Shown: in pieces, positions 1 to 12,085 of the stretch
Position numbering within the stretch: the first letter of the stretch is position 1
Layout of the letters: every line of letters starts with the position of its first letter
Origin: Adineta vaga
Taxonomy: Eukaryota; Rotifera
Reading direction: 5' to 3'
NCBI GenBank assembly: GCA_021613535.1
Contig: CP075493.1
Span: 11,594,001 to 11,658,000 of the forward strand
DNA: 64,000 nucleotides
The notes under the pieces: model-generated
Seen by the model: only the letters and a program-made list of their open reading frames with translations
Told to the model about the DNA's origin: nothing
Database searches by the model: none
Program-made: the position numbers and the translations under genes

Positions 1-903
1 ACTAATATGATTTGTACAAGATGTATAAGGTGGTGGCAAAAGTACATTAGTTCGTTTTGTATAACTCAATTTATGATTTCTTCCAGGCGAAAGTTGCATT
101 CCTGATAAAGCAGTCACAGGAAATTGAATATTATCATGAACTAGTACCATCATACCAACTCCTACAAATATATACTTCTATATAGAAAAATATTGACTCA
201 TAATCAGACAAATATATTTACCTTTAGTTATATATGGTACATATTGATGACGATGTACATAGAAAGTTAATTCAAATGTTCCTTCACCAGCATTATCTAA
301 TGTATATCTAATATGATTATCATTACTACTGGTATTTTTTGGTTTAGCATTAAATGTATAACAAGTGCCATAACGAAGTGATGCAAAACTTGTGAAATTA
401 ACTGATGAACATGCCATGTTATTATACGAACAACTCATTAACATTGATTCAAGTGGAAAAGAAAATTGACTTAAAGTTTCTTTACGATCGAGAGTGTCTC
501 TTAGAAAATCACGAACGTATAAACTTTCGGTTTCTGAAAATTGTGTTGCATTTGAATAATCAAGAAATGGATCAATAAATTTTGAATAAACAAATGGTGA
601 ATAATTACAGATTGTAACAGCTGGAAACGCTTGTGGCCATTCGGTAACAATTTCGACAGATATTTGAGAAGGATATTGAAAATAAACAATAATCGATGCT
701 ATAACAAGATAAAACATAATACCAATGAAAATGAAAAGTGAAATAGACCAAAATATACGATTCGATATACTTTGACTACTAGCAATACGAGGAATGCCAT
801 GAGTCGATGTATTTAAACTAAATTCTCTAATTATTGAACGACTTCTCTGTTGTCTTGCATTTAATTCCAATTTTTCAGTATTATTTTGATTGATATTCAA
901 CAT
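1..903 (-). CDS. DEG/ENaC sodium channel, N-terminal part (runs off window)
   Basis: This is an amiloride-sensitive type (degenerin/ENaC/ASIC) cation channel, a trimeric plasma-membrane protein with two membrane segments and a large extracellular domain. The cytoplasmic N-terminus carries the His-Gly gating motif (STHGIPRI), followed by the first membrane helix (FWSISLFIFIGIMFYLVI) and the family stretch after TM1 (WPQAFPAVTICNYSPF). A GT-AG intron lies at 162-221 (60 bp). The second exon continues off the left edge and contains the family signature LPPPYTSC preceded by PVTALSGMQLSPG. The start is the first Met before the HG motif. The pore, TM2 and C-terminus are outside the window, so the ligand or stimulus cannot be inferred. 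The family call is firm; peptide-gated, acid-sensing or mechanosensitive function is unknown. Confidence 0.92.
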
Positions 904-1115
904 GAATCGTTCGATTTCGATTATATTTTATGAATATTATTCGTGTTTTATATTTATTAACGAAAAATAATATTTACTTTGCTCAAACCATATAAATCAT
1001 TCATATACTCTCAAGATTATTTTATACATACAGAAAATAGAACCGATTTTGTTCTATTTGATCCGAATGTATACTCGCTTACATTTACACTTTCAAGTTA
1101 TAAAGTACATCAATA

Positions 1116-1893
1116 TCAAAAAACATTCTTAGATTCATTGAAATTTACGTCAACATTATTTCGCTCACTATGTAAATCGTTTTCATAACGAATTAACTGT
1201 AAAAAAAAAGAATCATTCGGAAGTGCGATCGATCGTCGTTCAATTAAATGACCATATGCATCTTGGACATTATCATGATGAAATCTTAAATTAAAATAAG
1301 ATTTATGTATTCTAATGTCGAGATTGTGAATATAATTCTTACTTTAATAGATAAGCAAGAATGATAGAAGATGATCGTGATACACCTTTTCGACAGGTTA
1401 CAAGAACAGTGTGATTATTTCTTCTACAACGATGTAAAAATTCATTTGTTTGATCGAAATATTGACGAATATTAACATTGTTCAAATCTTCTACATTAAT
1501 CCAAAGAACTTCAAGTTTCTTAACAATATCTGATCTCAACCGAACATCCGAAATGTTAATAATATGTCGAATATTTAATTCTTGAAGTAAATTCATGTTC
1601 CTCGCATGTTCTATCGTTCCATGGTATAGAAAATTATCAATAATCATTGATGGATACAAAAAATTTGGTCGTTTAAATGAAATATCTTTTCGTATTAATT
1701 GAAATAAACGTAATTGTTTTAAATAATTAATTTCTTCATCTGTAGCTTGTATCAAATGTATTGCATCAGTATTGATTTGAAGTTCTAAAGTATCTTTATT
1801 CTTTGACATTTCATCGAAGTGAAGCACTTTTGAAATATATACTATAGAATTTAAACAAGAAAAATAATGACGTAATTTTCTACTCTTACACAA
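1116..1893 (-). CDS. Dual-specificity protein phosphatase
   Basis: A cysteine-based phosphatase of the DSP/VHR-like family, which removes phosphate from Tyr and Ser/Thr of target proteins. The CX5R active-site loop is VTCRKGVSRSS, with Cys and Arg present; the usual His before Cys is Thr here. Upstream are the typical IPxxLYHG-like segment (DNFLYHGTIEHA) and a general-acid region (WINVEDLNN). A 58-bp GT-AG intron at 1285-1342 restores the frame into the family's C-terminal helix (DAYGHLIERRSIALPNDSFF, then QLIRYEN). Spliced length is about 239 codons, right for a single DSP domain. The first Met gives a 27-residue leader; the Met at the start of MSKNKD is an alternative start. An apparent plus-strand reading frame at 979-1188 is only the antisense of exon 2. 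Confidence 0.88.
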
Positions 1894-2206
1894 TCTTTAT
1901 ACATTATTTCGAAATTTATAACACATTTATCATTATTTGCGAAGAGAATGTCATAGAATCATACTTTTAGTTAAGATCAAGTGTAAATTTCTATACGCGA
2001 TTATTTCCTCGATCAATAATTAAAAGATTATTTTGATGATCAAATACCGAACGTGAATGATAATATAATTGATTTTTCATCGTTAGTTTTACGTTAAAAT
2101 GAAATAGTCTGATAGATTGGTTATTTTTTTATTTATTTCTAGATTAAAACTGCAATTGTAAAAATGATAAATGCAGATATATTGAAAGCAGAGTGTATTC
2201 ATTTAT
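1894..2206. other. Intergenic, no feature seen
   Basis: AT-rich spacer between the phosphatase promoter side and the end of the F-box pseudogene. No coding remnant, tRNA or repeat was recognised. Confidence 0.6.
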
Positions 2207-3704
2207 TCATAAATAAATCTTCTCATTAAATATTTTACATGTACAAACATCAGTTCGTAATAAAGATGGTATTTTATTTGAAAGCCATTCTTTTGTTAAT
2301 AATCCTATTTTAGGCCAAGTAGAACGACTTGAGTTTTGACATATATCAACAACTAAACTTGCTAGATAAACAAGACATAACTCTTTGATATGCAATTTGG
2401 ATTGAATATGTGATTTTTGACAAACATATCGAAAACTATGTTTTGTTTTGGTTGAATTGATGGAAATGCATCAGAAAATGTCAATGATATTAATCGAGGC
2501 AAAGCTTGGATAGTATTAACAAGTGTGATGAACGACGGAATATTTGTATTTGTATTTCTTTCTAATATGAGTGAAGTGACATTTGGAAAATAAGATGATT
2601 AACATAGTCGTTAAGGTAAAGAATAGATGATGTACATTGAGATGAGTGATAAAATTTTGAATATTTAATTTTATTCGGCGCACATCGAGGTACTATAAAA
2701 AATGAAATTGGTAAATCTTGATCATCATAAGCAACATGCCATCGTTTACTTTCCAACCAGAAATAAGAACGAAATGTATCAAGAATCTGTCGTACAGAAG
2801 TATCTTGTAAGGGATCACGAAGACGAAATCGAAAGATGAATATAACAAGTTATAAAATGAGTGTTTCCCAAATTTTCCATTTAGAAGATTGGTAGCAGCA
2901 GCTATATCAAGTTCAAAATGAATTAGACATGGTAGTTTAATCCAGAGCTGCTCAAGATCAATTATCGAAAGTGTTGGAGCTGTTATTTTATTGAAAATAG
3001 AAAGAAAAAGATTTTGTGCTTTAGAAATAAAAATAAAGAGTGTATATGTACCGATAGTATAGACTTCTAATCTTTTCAAAAATAATTCAGTTGAGGTGCT
3101 TGTTAAAGCATACGTTTATCCGGAAACTATCCAAGATTGATGTTCATTGAACGTAGATTAGGTATCGTTTTGAAAATATCTAATAGTGCGAAACTATTTA
3201 CACCAGCGATACGATGCATATGAGGCAATTCTTGATCAAAAACATATCGAAGATCGTGCACATAGAGTCGATTCAATTTTTGTAATTGAGGTACAGAATG
3301 AAATGAACCGGAGTAATCAACTGCTGAAGATACTAAGGTTTTTATATTATACATCCATTCAATTGCTTTCTCATTGAGTGTATCAATTTCAAGTGAACGT
3401 AAATTAATAAAATCAGCACTTTTATATCGGGAGAAAAACAGTTCACATTGCCCTGTTGTGCGATTACTATCGGATAGAATGAGGGCAATAACTTGCTTTG
3501 GTTGAATAAGAGAACATGTAAGATCAAATTGAGATTTTCGAACAGAACGAAAATCAATAATATATAGCGATTATAATTGGCTAGGACCAGATCGAGACGG
3601 ATGGACACATTTGAAAATACATAAAGAATTTCATGTGCACGAAGATAGACAAAAATATCATGAAGCAATTCGACTGACAATCGATCGAATTTGATTGACA
3701 TCAT
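2207..3704 (-). pseudogene. F-box/LRR-like family gene, frameshifted
   Basis: The N-terminus (3704 leftward) has an F-box (RLSVELLHDIFVYLRAHEIL), which in functional proteins binds Skp1 in SCF ubiquitin ligases. The rest matches the pattern of a large bdelloid F-box family: a segment like FRSVRKSQFDL, then LILSDSNRTTGQCELFFSRY, then leucine-rich stretches, and a C-terminal segment ending at 2207. The homologous text moves between reading frames near 3557, between about 3130 and 3080, near 2840 and near 2580. It therefore cannot be read as one protein, and no clean GT-AG introns explain all the shifts. It is best described as a recently decayed copy. Unrecognised introns could account for one or two of the breaks, but not all. 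Confidence 0.75.
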
Positions 3705-3750
3705 GTGAAATGATTTCTTTTTCTTTTTTCAAGTTGGAAAGATTTTGTTT

Positions 3751-4023
3751 TCAGTCAGAAACAAGAGTACAGTAATACAAATAAAGAGAGAAAAAAAGGA
3801 ACATCATTAGAAGTTCATCCATGCGTTCTAAAGAAGAAGAAAACGGTGCTAATTTATCTTCAGAAACAGGAGCATGTAATGCAATAACAGGAGTATTTTT
3901 AAACGATTCAGTTGAATTTCGCTCTGCCCAGGATCCATCACGACACATAGGCATGCAATCACCAGTTAACTTCAGAACTTTTCCACAAACAGCAGTATTC
4001 AGAATAAATCTAACGAAGGAAAT
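3751..4023 (-). CDS. Possible Cys-containing exon, unidentified
   Basis: A minus-strand frame is open from about 4023 to 3751. It has two spaced cysteine pairs (AVCGKVLKLTGDCMPMCRDG), an N-glycosylation site (RNST) and a hydrophobic C-terminal run (LLMMFLFFSLYLYYC) that could be a membrane segment. I do not recognise a family. No convincing upstream exon with a signal peptide was found. The opposite strand is also open over part of the stretch, so this may be chance or a gene remnant. Confidence 0.25.
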   Translation of the reverse strand: MSFVRFILNTAVCGKVLKLTGDCMPMCRDGSWAERNSTESFKNTPVIALHAPVSEDKLAPFSSSLERMDELLMMFLFFSLYLYYCTLVSD

Positions 4024-4027
4024 ATAA

Positions 4028-4693
4028 GTATAAAGATTCTTCGGGTCTTATTAATCCAAATCTTTTTCTTTAAAACTTGATTATCGTATTATCTACAAGA
4101 GTATAGGAATGAAGAAACAATTACTTTCTTTTACAATCCTCTTCCTACATCCGATTATATTACAAAACTGTAATACATACTCACATCATCATTGAGAAGA
4201 TGAATACGATAAATAATCAAATAAAAGTTACATTCTTGTTTTTATTTACTTTACATTTACATTTCTCTTCAATCACTCAATTATTTTATACAGATAAAAT
4301 TTTATTCAAAATTTCACAAATTTGATTTGTTACTATTCGAAAAGTATAAAAATCAATTGGATTGAACTGGACGATGATAATAACAATGGAATCAATGAGG
4401 TACAGCTGATGTATATGTATAGTAAAGATTTCTAAAGGGGAAAATGATTGATACATATAAATACGAATGGTGAATGATATAGTTGAATATATCTAACAAA
4501 AAAATGGAGAAAACATGTACAATAAATTTGACAAGATATATTAGCACGTTTTAACAGCAGAAGTTCAACGACAAAGTGGTAACGTCGTTGTATTTGTTAC
4601 TTTTCAAATACAATTTATACGTATTAGATATATGACTATAAAGCTATACTAATGTTGCTTACATAAAAGCAAATTATTTTACAATATTAATAT
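4028..4693. other. Intergenic, no feature seen
   Basis: AT-rich spacer downstream of the ART-TPR gene. No coding or structured element was recognised. Confidence 0.6.
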
Positions 4694-6899
4694 TTACGAA
4701 GATAATGTTTTATTATACAAATGGTTCAAACGTTCAACAAGATCGATAGATTGTTGTCGTTGTGGATGATTTAGTGGCAATTTTGACTCACGAATACGTA
4801 ATGATCTGTATGCATATTCAAGAGCTACTGAATAATTATTCTCTTCAACATATAACTCGCTCAATTCACAACATGTCCGAGCAATTTGTGGATGATCGTT
4901 AGCTTGCAAAGCTTCTCGTATTTTTATAGATTCTTTGAAATAATAAATAGCTTCTTCTCGATTATTCAATGAACGTTGTACAAGTCCCATAATATGTAAT
5001 GTTTGCGCATGAGCTGGTGACTTTTCCGGCATTGTATCTTTAACAAATAGTAATGTGTTTTTTAGTAAGTTCGATGCAGATTCATACTGCTTAATTTGCC
5101 AATATACATTTGCAAGTCGATTTAAATGAAAACCAAATTCATAATGATTTTTTGGTAAAATTCCTCGATAGATAATCATTGCTTGTTCATATAAATTTTT
5201 CCCTCGTAATAGATCTCCTGATTCACAATAGACGTTACCTAAACAGGATAACATACGACCATAAATCATACTCGACTCTGGTAATAAACGTCGTTGTAAC
5301 AAAAGAGCAGCTCGAAGATATGTTATAGACTGTTGACTTTTTCCCATTGCACGATAAACGCGACCTAAACAATAATAGATGATATCCGGTCGATCTTCAT
5401 CATCCCATGATTTAGAACGCAATAAACGATGGAAATAACTTAGCGCCCCATGATAGTTACTAGATATTTCAGATGTAAAATGTCCAAATAGGATTACAGG
5501 TTTTGTTTCTATAAAACGACTTTGAACATGTTGACGATATTCTTGCATAAGTTTAGAAACTTCTGAAGATGAAGTCATTTGAATATGCCAAACACGTTGT
5601 ATTTCATCGTATTTAATATCAATAATAATAAAAGTAGTACCTAAATTGAAGAGCATCTCATTTTCGTCAGGCACCGCACTCTCATTGGATACATCGGCAA
5701 CGACAACATCAGGTGATTTGTTCAAATCAATATCGATTTGAAATAAAACATATTGAAATCGTTCATTGCGACCGCGACTCGGTGACATATCTACAGTCGA
5801 ACTAATACCAATAAAATTTTCAGCAGTATGCAAGTGTCTTGAACATGAAAAGAAACTGTTTGTTGCTACTAATGATCCAACTTCCAGCTTCTCGACTTCA
5901 TCTCGACGAAGTTTTGATCCTCGATAAACGCAAAATGGCGCTGTACAATTGATCTTTGTTAATGCCTTTTCTTCAAGACGTGTACATAAATCAACAATAA
6001 AAAACCGAAATTTATATAACATAAGATTATCTTCAGTACGTAGAGCTCTATTGATTATACGATATAGGAAACATGATTTTGTATACCAATAAATCGCATT
6101 CATTGGAGTATATGTATGTCTAAATTCATCAATTTTTCTCAAATCATGTGGATTAAAACAACAAGCGCGACATTCCGTTAACATATCTCGTTTGGCATCA
6201 TTTGAATTATATGGCATTGCACTCAAGATAACTAAAAGAACAGTGAATATTTAATGAAACGATACCGTAATATGTTTGTCATAATAAGACAATATTGATA
6301 CTAAAAATAAAAGTAGAAATAACCGACTAACCTCTATATGTTTGACTCCATATATATGGACCAAGTTCTTCACGGAGATTTCTCAATGCCTTTTCGGATT
6401 GATTTACAAAAGTAAATAAATCGTCATCTGAATCGTTAAGTTCGTTGATTTGTTGTTGCAATCGAATTTCTAATGACTTATAATCATAAAATACACCACC
6501 AATTTTATTAATTTCATTTCGTGTATAGACCGAAAGATCAGTATCAATACTTTCATGCTGTTCATTCGTCAGAGACACAATGAATATATGTTGTACTTGT
6601 TGATATTGGCATAGTTCAGCAATTTGACTAATATTGATCGAGTCGTTGATGATATTATAAAGAATAATTATATATTCATGTCTTTGTGCTCGTTTCAGAT
6701 ATTTAATGCATTTTAAATTATTCGTACAATGAAAAATATAACAATTATTAAGAGCACGTATATGATTATTTATTGTATCACTGTTGTTTGATACCAAATG
6801 AGGTTCTTCATGTAAAATAATAGTGATGCCAATACGTAATGATGATGGACGACGAAAAATCCGATCTCCACGATTTCGTTTCACATTCAGTTGAGACAT
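4694..6899 (-). CDS. Arginine ADP-ribosyltransferase with TPR repeats
   Basis: Two exons (6332-6899 and 4694-6231; 100-bp intron) give about 701 residues. Residues 1-190 form an N-terminal domain shared with the second ART-TPR protein in this window. A mono-ADP-ribosyltransferase fold of the R-S-E class follows: Arg293 in VYRGSK, the Ser motif in ATNSFFSCSR, and the ExE motif in DENEMLF (Glu379 and Glu381). ExE is typical of arginine-specific transferases, which move ADP-ribose from NAD+ to target Arg. The C-terminal half is a run of kinesin-light-chain-type TPRs (for example YCLGRVYRAMGKSQQSITYL and MLSCLGNVYCESGDLLRGKN), likely for partner binding. There is no signal peptide, so it should be intracellular. 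The target protein is unknown. This architecture is known to be expanded in bdelloids. Confidence 0.88.
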
Positions 6900-8101
6900 T
6901 GTTGAAAGTAATTAGTTGTATGAATTAATATATTCTGACATTTAATCATAATGATGTTTTAATAGTGAATTTCTTAAACTTGTAGAACCAGACAAGAGTT
7001 GATTGGAAGTAGAAAATGATTTATGCTACAATATATACCGAAAAAAACAAAGGTCACTATTACATTCTTGTTGAATAAAAGATTAGACAATTAGGATGAT
7101 CTACTCTTTCACAATACTGTCGAAAATTTATTTCTCTATGCTTTTTTTGGCTTAATGTCAAAAATGCTATACAGGTATGTCTTTTTCTATGTTCTTTTTA
7201 AGGTTGTAATTCTGCGAAAAGAGTAAAATTATTCTTATTTGCAGCGTTCTAATGTAATTAAATACGATTCACTTACTTTTATACGTCGTTCTGCATAAAA
7301 TTTGATTGATTTCAACTACTATATGCATTTCCTTTATATGATCATTTATATACATTGAAACAAAGTTTGAAAAGGTTTCTCGAATATTTTTGAAAGAAGC
7401 CGACGTATATAACACTAACTCGTAACGAACTATTTAAAAGGCACCATATTCATATACAGACACAATCTTGTTGCTGTATTCTCTTTTCTTGCTGTGGTAT
7501 ATTTCTTGGAGAATAACAAATAGTGAAATTGTTCTTTTGTGCGTTTTGCTATGTTCAATAGTATCGCGAATTCAATTCGAATATAGAATTTTTATTGATA
7601 TAACTTCATTTAACGTATATAACATTACTAATTTAGCTGAAAATAAAATTAATATGGTTGCTTTAAAAACACCGAGATTTTTCGATAACTAATTGCTGAG
7701 TTCAAGGCTTTTAATTGAGCTAAATTGTTTTAGTATTAGTTCAATTTCTACTTTAAATCGAATATGCCGCTACTACTTATTTATGAATTGATTCAGACCA
7801 ATTCGAGTTTCGAATGTCTGATAAATATATGTTTTCTTTTATAACAGATTTTTATTACGTATGACATCTACAATCGTTTGCATATCAGAATTTATAGTTT
7901 AAATGAAACTCATCGTATTAATAGTCTATACAGAAGAAAAATATTGAGTTGGAGACTGTATCATCAAGAGTTATTTCTTACATGATTATTACTTATTGTA
8001 TCAGAAAATGTGCCTGAATGAGACATGCCCAATGTTGGGCAATCCCATCAGATCCTACAACAGCAACCGACTAAATCCAATGCAATCCGACATAAACAGA
8101 C
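6900..8101. other. Intergenic; no supported gene
   Basis: AT-rich. One open frame at 7468-7692 on the plus strand lacks an ATG start, family motif or coding-like context and is not called. The right end flanks the hAT-like element and supplies its target site. Confidence 0.5.
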
Positions 8102-8631
8102 CAGTGGCGTAACCAGAAATCGTCGGGTGAATGGGCGTTGCCCTACCAGTTTTTCGAAAATCATATAAGTTGATGCACATATTTCGTCTATTTTTGTTGA
8201 GAACAAGTGGTTACTTATGTGATATTATTTTATTTTATAGGTTCATCGGGAAATAAATCATTGATAAAATCAAATCTATCAACTACGATTGGCTAAGTAT
8301 ATTCTCCTCTTTTTCAGCGGACGGAGGTCTTCCGAAAGTTGAAAAGTTCGAGATCGAGCGTTGGTTAATTTTGTGAAGTCTTTATCCAAAAGTTTAAACG
8401 ATATTTTTGAAAACTTTTACATTTTTTGCTAAACTGGTGAGCGAAAAAATGAAACTTGCCAGGACTCGGAAACATCGTAACCTGAGCAACTCTCTGATCA
8501 ATATATAATTTATGTTTTAGAAAATATTGTGTTCATTGCTTAGGCATACATTTTGTTCTAAAAGTGCACCTTTTACAAACTACCGGTGAGCGGGCGGGGC
8601 CCCCTCATGCCCTACCCTAGTTACGCCACTA
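8102..8631. mobile_element. Non-autonomous hAT-like DNA transposon (MITE)
   Basis: The ends form terminal inverted repeats: left CAGTGGCGTAACC at 8102 and right GTTACGCCACTA ending at 8631, with at least 11 matching bases (AGTGGCGTAAC). The element is bounded by a direct repeat AAACAGAC at 8094-8101 and 8632-8639, extendable to 9 bp with the next C. An 8-bp target duplication and CAGTGGCG-type ends fit the hAT superfamily. About 530 bp long, with no transposase frame, so it must be moved by an enzyme from elsewhere. Base composition near the right end (a run of G and C) differs from the AT-rich surroundings. Confidence 0.75.
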
Positions 8632-9413
8632 AAACAGACCCAACCGACTCAAACCCAGCATCAAAACAGTCCAGGAAAACAGCTTCATAAAAGTCTATTC
8701 AATGCCACCTCCAGTTTGTCTTCACTTCGTGCATTGAAAGATCTAGCATTATATCAAACAAACCCCGAACAGTGACACATACCGAAGCCTTGTGGCATCT
8801 CTTCCACATATATAAATTCATTTTCGTACAGGATCCGATAGATCAAAGATACGATGATCAGATATATGAATTTGAAAAATCTATGGAATACACAGAAATT
8901 TGGCTATAAAGTCGTGAAATTCGAGAGCAGTACAAGGAGGTGTCGGGAAAATATCATTTTTATACATACTCAGCATAGTTATATTACATAGACTAGTTAC
9001 TCTTCCTTTGTTGTGAAAATTATTTTTTTCGATTTTTTCACCCAGACGGAGCTATAGGCGCTCTCTTCACTCATATATGAGAATAATATATATATATATA
9101 TATCGATTTCATGAATAATCAAATCGTAAATATGAAATGAAAAGTGCGTACTCTATAGTCGGATAAAAATTCAAGATAATGTGTTCTTTTCTCTCTCATA
9201 TATATCGAGTCTATAACCCTTTCTTACAGAAAAGGGAATCAAAAACAAACTAAATGTCAACTGAAAAGTGATGCTCTTATCCGTATGATAGGGACGAAAC
9301 GTGTGTTGACTTTTCGATATCAGTTGCAAAACAACTATAGAGGCATATAAAAAAAACGAATCGAATGGTAAATATATTTTTATATTCGAGTATCTATATT
9401 ACGAACGAATGCA
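8632..9413. other. Intergenic with short TA microsatellite
   Basis: Contains a TA-dinucleotide tract near 9087-9104 and the promoter side of the GMC gene. No other feature was recognised. Confidence 0.5.
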
Positions 9414-11324
9414 ATGGCTTCATCTTCGATGCTAGCAGACTATGTTTCAAAACAAACAAACATTGATAATGTTCATGATTCACATAATAAACATACGATA
9501 TTTTCACGAAAAAAAAACAAGATTCTACGATGGATTATCTTTATAATGGTAGTTATTCTTGGTATAGTGACTACGGCAATTGTTACTTACTATATTACAA
9601 AGTCAACATACTGTAAGTCTATATATATAAATATATTATCAGTTATTGTACTTTACGGGTTGAAAATATGCATGTCATCTTGATGAGTGCAACAAAAATA
9701 AAATGATATTTACATCGAAAATTTCATGTTTATGAATGTTAAAAGATGAAATAAATAAGTAACTGTTTTAGACAATATGCCACAAACAAATACAACATCT
9801 CAAAATGAAGAAATTGTCACTGATTTTATAATTATTGGAGGTGGTACTGCAGGATGTGTTGTGGCTGCACGATTAGCTGAATATGGCTTTGAAACTCTTT
9901 TATTAACAAGTGGATCAAATGACACATTAAATCCAATGATGCGAGAAAAATCATCATATAGCAAATTAGAACAGGCACTCCATTTTAGGCATTACTTACC
10001 TGCAGAACCATCTCCATACTTGAATCAACGCATTCTCAATATTATTGTTCGAAATACTCTTGGAGGAAGTAGTATTAATGGTGCTGGTATGGAACGAATG
10101 ATGCAAAATGATTGGACATATTTTATCAATGCTACGAATGATCAATCCTATCATCATCAGTATATGTCTACTTATTATAAAATGGTAGAAAATTTTACGT
10201 CAACTGCAGCGAATTCAACGTCTCAAGATCATGGTCATAATGGTCCTATTATCATTACACAAGTTTATGATGCTATATTTTATGATGTATGGAAAAATGT
10301 TGCCAAAGAATTATCCGAAACATTTACTAATGATTTAGCAGGTCCGATCGACTATGGATTTTCCTTTGAACCTTCTGCATTTACGAATGGATTGAGAAGT
10401 TGGAGTGGTGATGCTTATTTAACTTCTAGAATGAGTAAATATCCGAATTTAAAAGTTATCACCGGTGCCACTGTGACTAAACTCGATGTTAATGAAAAGA
10501 CGAAACATATCGATAATGTTCTTTTTGTTTCTTCAAATGGTTTATTCAAAGGAAGAGCAAGAAAAGAATGTATTTTATCAGCTGGTGCAATCTATAGCCC
10601 ACATTTGTTGATGTTGTCTGGCATTGGTGATTCAGAAATTCTTCAACAAAATAATATCACAGTAAAACATGAATTAAAACAAGTAGGAAAAAATTTAATG
10701 GACAATGGTGTCATAACTCTTGAATATAGTACCAACAATTTCTCTATGGGTAACTCTATCCCAGTTGGTTTGATCAACAGTCAATCGCCTACAACCAATA
10801 CTAATCCTGATATATTTTTTATCCTAAAAATGAATCAATTAACAGAACATCTCTACGTAATTTTATTTAGCGCTTCACCAAAATCGTCTGGTAGTTATGT
10901 TTCATTGTATAATTCCAATCCATTGATACCACCAAAATTAAATTTAGCCTACTTCGAAAATCAAAATGATATAAAAATATTTGTTAATGGTATTAACTAT
11001 GTTCGAAAAGTGATGTCAACATCTTCAATAAAGCAACATGGTGAAATAAATGAAATCTTGCCAGGAATAGACGTAGTAAATTTGACTGCGTATGTTATCG
11101 AGAAAATATCGTCTACGAATCACTTTATGGGAACATGTTCCATGGGAAAAAATGAACAAAATTCTGTTGTCGATAGTGATTTCAAAGTTCATGGAATTGA
11201 CAACCTTCGAATAGTCGATGCATCAATATTTCCAGCTGGCTTCGCTTCGAAATCTGGACCTTGTTTAACTGTACATGCTTTAGCAGAAAAAGCGGCTCAT
11301 ATATTGCAGCAGAACTATTCATAA
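9414..11324 (+). CDS. Membrane-anchored GMC oxidoreductase
   Basis: An FAD-dependent glucose-methanol-choline family oxidoreductase; members oxidise alcohols or sugars. Exon 1 (9414-9612) encodes a basic cytosolic tail and one membrane helix (ILRWIIFIMVVILGIVTTAI), predicting a type II anchor with the enzyme outside the cytosol. A 159-bp intron (9613-9771) joins in phase to exon 2. Visible motifs are the dinucleotide fold (DFIIIGGGTAGCVVAARLAE), GMC signature 1 (NTLGGSSINGAGMERM), signature 2 (ILSAGAIYSPHLLMLSGIGD) and the catalytic-His segment (TNHFMGTCSMG). About 583 residues, usual for the family. The second catalytic His/Asn expected after VDASIFP is not obvious (the stretch reads FASKSGPCLTVHAL), so the substrate, and even full activity, are uncertain. 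GMC genes are common in transferred-gene lists, but origin cannot be judged here. Confidence 0.88.
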
Positions 11325-12085
11325 ACTATATTTTTCTGTAATTGTTTTATAATAAAAAATCAGACTGTTTATATAAGAAGAATACGATACTCTGAAAGCA
11401 TTATTCAGTGGTTGAAATAATATTCGTGTCGAATCTTTTATCATTCATGAATTGAATGAAACTATAGTTATAAGAAAACAGATAACTCGACTTCATACTA
11501 ACAATTCTTCGAGAACACATTATACTAACCTGGAACACGATATTTACCTTGAATTAAGAATAAACACAATGTTACTATGAAAATATTATTAGACAAATAA
11601 AAGTACATTTGCGTCGTTTTATATATGTCCTATACGATAAAACAGGACAAAGTATTATTTAAAAGTGTGATTAAATATAATTTTTAAAAGAAGAACGCAA
11701 TTGAAAAGCAAATAAATCGGTCGAACCAACGAGTATTGACGTCAATGGTTTTCTCTCAATGTTTGCCATCGATAGTATATATTTGTTCGTCTTAATACTG
11801 ATAGCAACATGAAGATATTATTATTTCCAAGACAAGTCTTTATTTGAATGATAATTTAACAAAAAAAAGATTTCAATTTTGAGTTGTTTGTTTTTAAATT
11901 AGGAACTTTGTCTAGTATTCATTATAAAGTGAACAATATAATGAGCAAGCGAGAGAACCATATGAAAATGAATATTTTAAGTTCACTCTTTTTCTCTCAT
12001 TGTAATTGAACAGACGAACAGAGAAAAGAAACAATCGGATTTAGAATCCTATGTGGATTCACGAATAGTATTTTAATTGTTCACA
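11325..12085. other. Intergenic between GMC and polycystin genes
   Basis: AT-rich. A possible AATAAA-like poly(A) signal (AATAAAAAATC) lies just after the GMC stop. No coding remnant was seen. Confidence 0.5.

Noticed and set aside
979-1188. Plus-strand open frame
   Set aside because: Antisense of the second exon of the dual-specificity phosphatase; no ATG start.
7468-7692. 74-codon plus-strand frame
   Set aside because: Starts without ATG, no motif, AT-rich composition alone explains it.
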